A model generated the notes under the pieces. The model was not told the origin of the DNA and did not search any database. It saw only the letters and a program-made list of their open reading frames with translations. This document shows, piece after piece, positions 13,901-25,900 of a DNA stretch of 64,000 nucleotides (within the stretch, counting starts at the first letter, position 1; each line of letters starts with the position of its first letter). This DNA is from Sinonovacula constricta. Its lineage: Eukaryota; Mollusca; Bivalvia; Cardiida; Solecurtidae. The DNA lies in the NCBI GenBank assembly GCA_007844125.1, contig CM017568.1, positions 3,869,882-3,933,881 of the forward strand. Direction: 5' to 3'. The translations under genes were made by a program, and so were the position numbers.

Positions 13901-16900
13901 GGTGAAGATAAATATAGGCTAAATTATATAACAGTGGGTAGAGATAAACGAGCCTGAGATATATGTGGGTAGAGTTAATGTAGTCCATGTTGATGTGGGT
14001 GTATTCAACTATAGCCTGAGTTATAAGTGGCTACAGGTAATGTAGATGGAGTTATAATTGGGCAGACCTTAATGTTAGCTGAGTTATATGTGGGTAAATG
14101 TAGACTTTCTGAATAAGGGAGGATTTAACTATAGCCTGAGTTATAAGGAGGTAGAGAATTTGTAGGTGAAGTTATATGAGGGTGAGGTTGTATGTGGATG
14201 AAGTTAAATGAGGGTGGGGTAGTATGTATTGAAACTGTTTGTTTGAAACTGTTTTATTTGCTTAAACGCCTATTTCTACATATAATACATATTCAATGGC
14301 GTTGTACAATATTATATCAGAACATTAAAAATAATAAATAAATGTAGTTTAAGAATGATAAAACAATTAACTCTAAATCTAAAACATGTTATCAAAAGTA
14401 AAAGAAAGTAATGTTATTTAAAATAATTAAAAATATGGCTATATTATTAAAGGACATGATAAAAGACATGAAAATGATACTTGGATAATAAAGAAATTGT
14501 AAAATTAGATATTCATTACAGAATTAATGCGCAGAAAAACATTGTCTCTTAGTTCACTGCTTAGTGTTTCTACACTTTACTGACTTTGACTAAAAAAGAT
14601 TAAAATAGTCTCTGAAGAAATGAGTCTTCAAGTGTTTCTTGAAACTATCAACTGATGAGCATTGTCTGATATTTAATGGAAGATCATTCCAGAGTTTTGG
14701 GCCGATTGTACTGAAACTTCTGTCGCTGAAAGTTTTACACTTATTAAAAGGCACTTCATAACTGTCAACCGAAAATGAGGATGATCTCAGAGAACGTTTT
14801 TGAACTTTAGGTGTAAGCAGGTCATTCAAATACGTTGGTGCATTTCCAACACGACAGTTGTACATGTATACAAGAATCTTGAATTGTATTCTGGCCTTGA
14901 TGGGCAGCCAGTGTAGATCGTATAGTGCCTGCTTAGAACTGTCACTTTTCCTACGATTCAATACTAGTTTGGCACACATGTTTTGAATTCGCTGTAGTTT
15001 TGCAATATCACAGTTTGAAATACCGTACAAAATCACGTTGCAATAGTCTAAGTGAGAAATAACGAGTGAGAGTACAAGAGTTTCTGTTGCATCTTGTGTA
15101 AGGAATTTGCGAATATTTTTTATGCGAAAAAAGCTCAACATAGCTGTTCGACACTTTATCTTGATGTGATGTTTGAAAGTCAGATTTTCGTCCAAAAATG
15201 CCCCTAAATATCTGATTGTATTTTGTCGTTTGATCTTATCACCACAAATATTAATTTCATCTTTAGACAGTTTACGCAACTGAGGAGCACTTCCGAAAAT
15301 TATGTGTTCAGTTTTTGAAGAATTCATTTTCAATTTATTACTGTTCATCCAATCATTTGCTTGTGTTGCGAACTCTTCTAGTTCCGCAATGGATTCGGCC
15401 TCGAGAGCGGGTGTAGGTTTGAAACATTTGCTGGCAGTATGATCGTCGGCGAAGCCGTACACGGAGATGGTAGGCGGAACAATGTCAAATATGGTCCCTG
15501 CATACGCGAGGTAGAGCCACGGCCCTAAACAGCTTCCTTGGGGGACACTGCACGTAAGATCGCGTGCTGACGACATTATATTGTTCACACTTACGCGACA
15601 ACTCCTGGGTCGCAGGTACGAGTCTAACCAGTCGAGTACTACTCCACAGATACCATACTGACGATTTAGAACGCCGAGAAGGATGTCATGATCGACGGTA
15701 TCAAAAGCTGCACTTAAGTCCAATGCTATTAATGCAGTTACTTCTTGATTTTCCATGGCAGCAAGAATGTCATTTACAAGACGAAGTAACGCTGATTCAC
15801 ACGAATGATGTTGTCGGTACGCTGATTGGTTCTTTGGAAGGAGATTGTGTTCATTTGCATGTTTGTTAAGGTAGAATAATGCTGCCTTTTCAATTAATTT
15901 CGACAGAAATGGTAGGTTGCTCACGGGTCTGTAGTTAGAAAAAATGAGTTCGAGTCCAAGTTTTTTCAACAGAGGTCTAACTATTGCCTGTTTCCAATTT
16001 GGTGGAAAGACACCTTGTGACAACGAAAGATTCACTAATGTGGTAATGATGGGAAGCAGTTCAGTCACAAATGACTTCAACACTTTCGTCGGCAAAACGT
16101 CAATTTCGCATGATTTTGTTTGCATGGAATTAATCATTTTTTTCACATCATTTTCACTTAAGGTTCCAAATTCCTCGAATTTTGGTACATCTTTCGGCAG
16201 TGGTTTATAGTTCTTATGATGTTTAAGGTTGTCTCGTATTTGCTCAATTTTGTTCATGAAAAAATCTGCGAATTTATCAGCTAAACTGTTTTCGTTGTCG
16301 ACGGTCGGCATTGGATTTTCGGACTTTCCGCCGGTGAGATCTGTCACGAAGTTGTAGAGTTTCTTGGAATCTCCCTTGAATGCGAGCACTTTCTGACTAA
16401 GTTTGCGTTTCTTTTCAAGATTTAGTTCATAATTGTATTTATTCATTGCATTTTTGAAGAATTCATAATCATTTGGATTTTTGTGTTTTCTCCACATGCG
16501 CTCAGCTTTGCGTAGAATACTCTTTGAGTGTTTTATACTCCCAGTAAACCATGGCTTCGGATTTCGACAAATAACTGTTTTTTCAATTTCAGGTGCATGT
16601 TTATCGACGATAACTTTCATTTCGGATTCGAAAAGTTCCACATATTCAGTAACTGATTCACTTTCAATTTTTATATTGGTAATATCACTGGCAAATTCTG
16701 AGCGATCAATATCTTTAAAGTTTCTGTATGTAGGTGTAGTTATATGAGGGTGAGGTTGTATGTGGATGAAGTTAAATGAGGGTGGGGTAGTATGTAGGTG
16801 TAGTTATATGAGGGTGGGGTTGTATGTGGGTGAAGTTATATGAGGGTGGGGTTGTATGTGGGTGAAGTTATATGAGGGTGAAGTTGTATGTGGGTGATGT

Positions 16901-19900
16901 TGTATGTGGGTGAAGTTATATGAGGGTAGGGTTGAATGTGGGTGAACTTATATGAGGGTGGGGTTGTATGTGGGTGAAGTTTTCTGAGGGTGAAGTTGTA
17001 TGTGGGTGAAGTTGTATGTGGGTGAAGTTATATGAGGGTGGGGTAGTATGTGGGTGTAGTTATATGAGGGTGAAGTTGTATGTGGGTGAAGTTATATGAG
17101 GGTGGGGTAGTATGTAGGTGTAGTTATATGAGGGTAGGGTTGTATGTGGGTGAAGTTATATGAGGGTGGGGTTGTCTTGGGTGTTCTCTGCGGGTGCCTT
17201 GTATGTGATGATTGATGTGGGTTGAGTTTATGGGGTGGGTGAATGTGGGTTGAAGTTTATGAGGGTTGTGATTATTGGGGGACGTGTTATGGGTGAGTTT
17301 AGGGTGGTAGTATGTGGGTGTGTTTTTTGAAGTTGTCTGAGGTGAAGTTTATGAGGTGGGTTCGTATTGGGTGAGTTTATGGGGTGGGGTTGTATGTGGG
17401 TGAAGTTTTATGAGGGTGGAGGTAAATATAAGCAGGGTAAGGCTCTGATTGAAAAATGTTACTGAACAGTTGAAGATGGCTCGTCTCTACTGATTGCACC
17501 CCAGTTTGACTGTTAGACAAGGTGTGTTGTGTAATGCCTAACTGGATTATAATAAGTTTCAGAGCTTTTTTCCACCTCATGCTTGTAGCCAGACATCTGC
17601 TGTTTATATGTAATTCTTTAGTCACAAAAATTGCTTTAACCCTGTCAAGTAGATATCTGTGATTGTTAAGTTCTTGGTTGAACATAGGCAGGACTCTGTT
17701 TGCTTTGAAAATCTAGAAGCCCTGTGTGAAGACTTTATTTAAAGAAAGAAAGAAAACAAAATTCAGTGCAAATGTTTGTTACTTTGTAGATCATTACTTT
17801 TTAGACTCCTATAGTTATTTTGATAAAAAAGAAGCCCCCTAAGACCTGTAGTTTGACATAGGCCTGTTAGGAGAGCTGTAGTACATTCAGCGTAGTACAT
17901 TTCAGAGAAGGTCAAACAGTAAAAAATAATATTAAAAGATATGATCACAATGCTCCCATTTGGAATACTCAACACTCTTTTCACATTCAGTACGAAAGTC
18001 CTTTGTATTATTTACTAGTATGATTGTCTCAATATCACTTAAAGATTGTGGGATGGATTTTTTACACAAAAACAAAACAAGTTTACAAGTAAAAAATGTA
18101 GAAATGTGCATTGTCATTATGATCATATACTTTTTTACATTCCCTCCCCTATGCTATTTTGTCACAATTCTTTGCTTAAGTGTGAATATATCTCTTTTGT
18201 CAGATTGCAATGAATTACTGTATTTTCTCACTTATAAGACTATTTGCTTATAAGTCGGGCTCCCTATTTCACCAGGGAAATTGTCGGTTTCTGCTTTGAC
18301 CCTCTTATAAGACGAGGCGAAAAAATGAACAGGAGCGTCAACCAGTCATGCTGTCTCAACAAAAGGGTTCAGTGGTAAACAGTGAATGTAATTTTTACAT
18401 GTTCTTTGTGTATCTTGAAGGTGTTAACCTCCAGCTGCAAGAACATCCACTAGCTCGTGGCCGCATGACATTAATTTCTTTGATCTACGTCACCAAGTCT
18501 GGTATGAGAGTACACAATATATAATAATGCACTGTCCTCCACTGCTCCGATCAATATCAAGATGACAACAGCTTATCTCAGTCAGTCAACTTGAACTGTG
18601 TAATGAGGCAAGTCTACACAGAAATACCAAGTAAATTACAGCTTGGTGTATATGGCAGACTGAAATTGAAAATTTGTTTCAGTGTTTACTGATGGATAAT
18701 AAGCCTTGTGTCATGAAGAACAAAAGGAAATATATGTGGGACAGTTAATCGTTGACCGACAGACTTCAAAGACCAGTTAAGGTAAATTATCGGTGGTCTA
18801 TAATGACAGCACGTCGGGTCATTACATAACCGCTTACAAGTTTCTGCGATATATTTTCACCTAAAAACAATGTGAACACTTTTTTGCCAGGTTACCAGAC
18901 CCCCGACTATAAGACAAGCCTGATACTTTGAACATGAAATTCTGAGGAAAAATCCCCATCTTTTAAGTGAGAAAATACAGTATCTCATTTCACTTATATT
19001 TTACAAGTCAGTGTTTTTCAAAATACATTAACCCCTGCCACTGCAAAGAAAAAGGACATATAATTGAGATTGGAACCTATTTTAATATTTTGGGTGTAGG
19101 TATAAAATGCTTATACCATAATTATGTTGTTTTTTTAATTGTATAGTCTGGAAAAGGTTTTGATTTTGAAAGTAAATTGTTTTAATATTTTTAATATATA
19201 ATTGTGTTGGGACATCTGTATGGATTAACACTAGCATGATATTCACCATAGTCCTGTGCTTTTCAAAATGGCAGTGGTAAGTGTAATATAGCAGAGCCTA
19301 ATTGGTGTGAGGAGTGTGACACGCTATTGTACTAACCACAATTAATTGTGACAAGTATCCAAAAGGTATGGTTTGGTTGCACTTATTGATATTTATAATT
19401 TATAATTCTTTTGATGATGCTTAATTTGTGCTTATAGACTGGTGGAGTTCGGGGTGATGGGTATGTGAAGGCAGAAGACCGCACATCTCAGGGTGTAAGA
19501 TACGCTTCTCCTTACACCAAATCTGAGAAGTTTCAGGGGCTGAATATCAGTCGTACATTGAAGGTTTGTGAAGACTTACTCTTGAACCCTTAACCTGTCA
19601 AGCATCAATTGATCAGGCTATTGCAGAAATATAAAGTTTATTTTTTTAATAAATAATAGGTAAGACTTAATAATAGACTATAGCACCTGCTGAGAGCCTC
19701 TGTGGGCCATCATGCTATTAAAACACTTGCATTAAACCATACATTAAAGATATCAGTTCCCATATTATTGCAAACTGTCCCTTTATACAGCATCTCATAC
19801 CTGTATGACATAGTAGTGGTGGTAAGTGTCTGCATTGGGATAAAGCATTGTTAAACAGCATTCTATCTGTACATGAATATGTTTTTACTAAACCAAAGAA

Positions 19901-22900
19901 TATATAGGAATTGACAAATTAACATGCCGCAGGTTAAGGGTAAATATTTAGAGCATCATGTAGATCTATGGTGTTTTCTCCATCCCTCTTGTTCTGACAT
20001 AATCTGCACTTCAGCATGAGGAGGCTGCCTTTATCACATATTTGGTTTGGTTTGTTTTTCTTCCAATTGGTTGTAGTTGATTTTATGTTAAACAACGCAT
20101 ATTATGTTAACGCAAGTTGTGTTAGATGAACGACACACATTATGTTGTCATAAGATGCACTTTTTGTTGTAGAATTTTAGTTGTTGCATAAATGGCATGC
20201 TTTTTGTTATATATGTCACCTTTTGTTGTCAGGGAAATGTTTTGCATTGGGTTTTGTTGTTACTACTTTCTGTTGCATCTTCTACATCAATCTGGATTTT
20301 AAATTTTCTTCTTCCCTCACCTCTTGGTAAGATTGTAGGAGCATATTCAAATGAACAAACTCAATTATGTATAAAAGGGTTTTAAGGCAACTTAGTCACA
20401 GTTGTTCAAATTTTATTTTTATTTTTTGCTTACAGAAGCACAGTGGATAATAGCTTGAAATATACCCTCTGATGACTTGATTTTATATGAACATGCTGTC
20501 ATAAAAAGATTGAATTATTTTGCGGGGAATTAAATTAATGGATTTTCAAACTGCATGCAGGATTTTTATATGGTGTGTATGTTTCAGCCATAAACAGTAC
20601 ATTCATTGGCTTCATAGTGAGGCAATAATTTAAATAAATTTGAAGTATAAATAAAATTGTTAAATTTGTCATGCTTTATTATATTATCTCAATAAAGATT
20701 TATACATTTCATAGAATTATGAAATGCATCCACGTGCATGCAACATAAACTCGCACATTAATTACATCTTGTATTAAGCTTTAATAACTAATACATGTAT
20801 CTTGCATAGTGTGATGTATATACAACCGGTTGTGTGTTTTTTACTAACACAAAATACAAATATTAGTCACTTTTTATATATGTTTTGAAAGCTAGTGTTT
20901 GTTTGTCTTTCTGTTACTTTTAACTAATATTTTATTTCATTTATAAATATATGTACAGAAAAAAGTTATTTATTATGTCCAATAAATGTCATGACTATAA
21001 ACTACAAGTATTTAACAATCACCCAACTGTTTAACAATAAATTAGCATTGCATTGGCACAGTTTTGTGAAGATAATCTCTCAATATTTAAAAAAGACATT
21101 GGGAAGCACAAGAAGCTGAATATATCACAATGTTAGTAGTATCATTACAAAGTTGTTATATTGTTCACTTGATCGGTTTACTGGTCAGATGTTTGAAAAT
21201 GTTAGTCAGTTACTATTTGGCGCCCTTTGTCATTCCTAACATATATCTGCAGATTATCTTATGAATAGTATGTCCATTGGAGCATATCTTTTTATTAACA
21301 TTTTTATAATAAAAGTACATTTTCTTAAAGTTTTCTTAAAATTTGCTATTGTTTGTTCATATGAATTTTTACACCAGATAAAGCTAATTATTAATGTTTT
21401 AGTGACACTAAAAAGATCCTTTACAAATTAACAAGAAGCCTTTTAAGCCTCCCATTTGTTAATTTTTCATTTTAAATAAAATTTTAATTAACATGTGTTT
21501 GTTAATGCTATATTTAATAACTGGTGATGCAGAATTTGAACAAACTTTGTTTGAGTAACTATTATTCTACATGTAGATCAATTATGACCAGTCAGTGCAG
21601 TAAGTTATACCACATGATGTTTTTTGTTTATTTTAATTTTGAATTTTGATTGCTCGTAAAACTTCTTTACAAAGAAACAGGGTTTTAATGTGTCATTGTT
21701 TAATTGAATTTTAATTTTGAAATTTTTTTTTTTTTTAAAAAACAGCTTGTGGAGGAAGGTGTGGTGGATGTTCACAACCTTCACTTGTTGCTTGACATCA
21801 GTGAAAATGGACGCCTTTTGGTGGAGAAATACTTCGACCTGGAGAAACCTCTATACTTTGACTACACCCATCTAGTGTGTAGAACAGCTGTACAAGGTAG
21901 GTGCACCATCCCTTAGTTGCTTTAAAGCTGTAAACTCTTAGCATTCTGTTCATTGGTGACCTGCATCCATGTGAAAAGTTAAGCATGACACACCACTTGT
22001 TATTACAAGAATGTATTTTCCATCTGAACCACACTGCAGTTTATTTAAACAAAATTTAACAACTTTTAAACTGAGAAAACCACATGATCACTTACTTTTG
22101 AAATCTTGTAACATCATCATCCAGCTAATCTGCTCTGATTTTGGTATCTTTTTTTAACTGATGTCCCCACTCTGCTTTTTAGCTCACCTGAGCACAAAGT
22201 GCTCAAGGAGCACAAAGTACTCTTGGTGAGCTTTTCTGATGTCCCTTTGTCAGTCGTTCGTCGTGTGGTGTCAACATTTCAGCTTGTGAACATGCCAGAG
22301 GCCACAGTTTATATCCAATTTTCATCAAACTTGGTCAGAAAGTTTGTCTGCATGAAATCTTGGATGAGTTTATTAATGGGTCTCCTGGGGTCAAAAGGTA
22401 AAAAAAAATGTACACACACTTTAGGCCACATTTAGTGGCCGATTGTAATCAAACTTGGTCAGAATAGTTGTCTGCATGAATTGGGTCATGTGGGGTCAAA
22501 AAGTAGGTCACTAGGTCAATTCTTAGAAAAAGCTTGTGAACACAGAAGTTGCTACATTTATGGCCAATCTTTGTCAAACTTGGTTGTAATGTTTGTTTGG
22601 ATGAAACAATGGATGAGTTCGTTATTGGGTCATGTGGGGTCAAAAAAGTAGGTCAGTAGGTTAAATCTTAGAAAAGCTTGTGAACATGCTAGAGGCGCCA
22701 TTTATTGCCCAATCTTCGTCACACTTGGTCAGAATGTTTGTCTGCATGAACTTTTGGATCAGTTCATTATTGGGTCACTTGGGGTAAAAAAAAATAGGTC
22801 ACTAGGTTAATTTTTTTAAAAGCTTGTGTACACATTAGAGGCCCCATTTATTTCCCAATCTTCACCAAACTTAATCAGAATGTTTGCATGCATCAAATCT

Positions 22901-25900
22901 TGGATGCGTTCATAACAGGGACATGTGGGATAAAAAAGTAGGTCACTAGGTCAGATAATAGAAAAAGCTTGTGAACACACCAGAGGCCACATTTACAGCC
23001 AATCTTCATCAAAATGCTTGTCTGCATGAAATCTTGGACAAGTTCATTATTGGGTCATGTGGAGTCAAGAAGTACCGCAGGTCACTAGGTCAGAACTTAG
23101 AAAAAGCATGTGAACACACTAGAGGCCACATTTATAGCACAATCGTCACCAAACTTAATCAGAATGTTTGTCTGCATGAAATCTTAAATGACTATATTAT
23201 TGGGTCACTTGGGCTTAAAAAGTCAGTCACAAGGTCAAATCTCAGAAAAAGCTTGTGAACACACTAGAGACCACATTTATCTTCCCCAAACTTGGCCAGA
23301 ATGTTTGGCCAGTATGAAACTTTATGTATGTTTTTAAGTGAATCATGTGGATTCAGTAGGTTACTAGGTAAGATTCTAGAAAATGTTATCAGCCCATTGG
23401 CCTCACTAATGTCCAATCATAACCAAAGATTTCTAAAGTAAAGAACTCTTAATTACTTGACGCCGTATTTGAGCCTACTTAAAGCCTGTGTGCTCAGATG
23501 AACAATTAGGGGCCATCATGGCCCTCTTGTTTATAGTTTTGAAAGAAAAAAACATATAAATCAATTTGTTTTACAATCTGTTCTATTTAACAAAAGAGGT
23601 TGTGTTAACAACAACTGTTCTTTTAAGTTTGAGTAAATGCAGAAATTATGCCTTAATTCCCCATGACAGTGGTAAGATTTTGTTATATGTATTAGATGAA
23701 GGCAAGCTGTCAGATACCACCTTAAAACCATACTGTGAAAGCATTTTATTTCGTGGGGCTTTAATTACGTGGAATTCGTGGGCAAGACAATCCACGAATT
23801 TAAGTACCAACAATATAAAATCCCCTCGGTTAGACTTTCGAATGCTAGATTTACTTGTAAATCATGTCAACATTTGGTATGAGCCACATATATTGCAAGT
23901 TTGTAACACGTTAATTAAACGATGGTTTAATTCGTCAGATTCTCTGTAATTAATGGCTATTACAAATCATTGGCCTGTACAATTTAATATCACACCTTTT
24001 TGCTTTCAATAAGGTATTAAGTGTTTATTTGTGCTCAAATAAAGTGAAGCATCATATTCTAATTATTAACCTTTGACCCAGGTTCGCTTGATGAAGTATG
24101 CTCGATTGTCACGTAATCGATTATTTCTATTTAGTAGCTGTGCAATAATGTCATTTGATTTCGTTCATTTGGTAAACCGGTTTAACTTATTAAAGATGTT
24201 ACTTAGTCAATCAACCTTATTATATTTTTACTAAACAGGACATAAAGCTCAAACAGACAGACGATTTCACCACACTTTATTACATTGTTTTGACATAGAA
24301 CGATAAAACATGATTACAAACATAATATAGTTTATTCAGAATAAAGGAGCATTGCACATGGAATACAATAAAGCAAAGATGAATAACACTTTAACAATTC
24401 ACATTTGATAGGTAAATTTGAGTTATTAAAAATAGTAAAAATATATCAGTAAAATGTATTATCGAAATATGTGTATTTGATTTTATATAATACCATGTCA
24501 AGCAACAATTACCGGTATTCAAGGATAGCACAAAAAAGAGCGAACTCTTATTTCCATTTAATCATGAAAAACGATCAATGCTAAGTAATTTTATACTGTA
24601 ATATATACACGAGCACTATAAACAAAAGCACATCGTACAGGCAATTTTACAACATTTTGTCACAACACAACAAAATGACACTAGCACAGACCTGCCTTCC
24701 GGAACCCTGCGACGATCAACTCGGTCTTCGGTTCTACATGAGCGTGGGCTTCGATCAGCCACTAGGCGTGGAGTGGCTTCAAGGTAGACGTAGGTAGGTC
24801 GACGTTGGCCACGGTGTCGATCTCGCCATCTTCCAACAGGGCCACGACCTGGTCACTGTACCATCGGTGAAACGCTGACTTGAGTTCCACCTTGAACTCG
24901 TGGTTCACGGTCAGGTCGAGGGGCTGCAGTCTGTCTGTACAGCAGGAACAAAGGTGTAGAAAATCCCGTTCTCCCGGAGAAGCTGGTGGAACTCTGTGCC
25001 CTGGTGCACTCTGTTGAATGACACGCTAATTGACAGTTTGGTGTCATAAAAGTCGTCTGATGAGACGTGGTTGAAAAACATTGACCGGCTGCCGTGGATC
25101 AATATCATCAGGAGTGACGTAAGACAATAGGCAGAGTCACTCGCTAATCCGTAGTTTTGCAATTGACCCTGTTTCAGTGTTAGGCCTCAGTTTCGCATCT
25201 GTCAAAAATCAAAGGTAATTTTTTTTTATTTCGTGGGTAGGGCAAGCCACGAAGTCAAGTACCCACAAATATGCACGTCCTCTTCAAACGACGAAATTTC
25301 TGCCCCACGAAATAAAATGTTTACACAGTATAACAAATCAACAGATCCCTCCCATTTTTTCTTAAGAAAAAAAATGAAACTCCTGAATAAAATAACATAT
25401 CTGGTTCTAGTAAACAATGGCCATGGATAATTGAGATTTAAGGTAGGATGATAAACCAAACAAAGAAACAGCTAATTTATTCCTATTTTTGTTAAAGAAA
25501 ACATTGTATCTCCTTCACTTGCTCACTTTCACTTTATAACTTATAGGTTGTTGGTGAGATAATAAGCCTAACAATGTCTTAAGCAGTTAATTTATAATAT
25601 TATAGGAATGCAGCATATCTGCTTAAATTTAGCATCTGGTTAACAGAAAGTCTGCTTATGGAACCATAAATTCAGCAAAAGATCAACTGATTGGCAGCTA
25701 ATACTTAAGGAAGATATTCACCACCCACAGGAAACTAAAAGATAAACCGATTGAGCTGCAGACCTAACAAACTCAGAAACAAACAGGTCCTATTTATTAA
25801 GATATTATATATATATATTTTCACAGACCCCAGCAGTGATGATACAGATCATGTTGATATAGAGATTCCAGGAGAGACGGAGAAAGATGGCACAGCTTTA

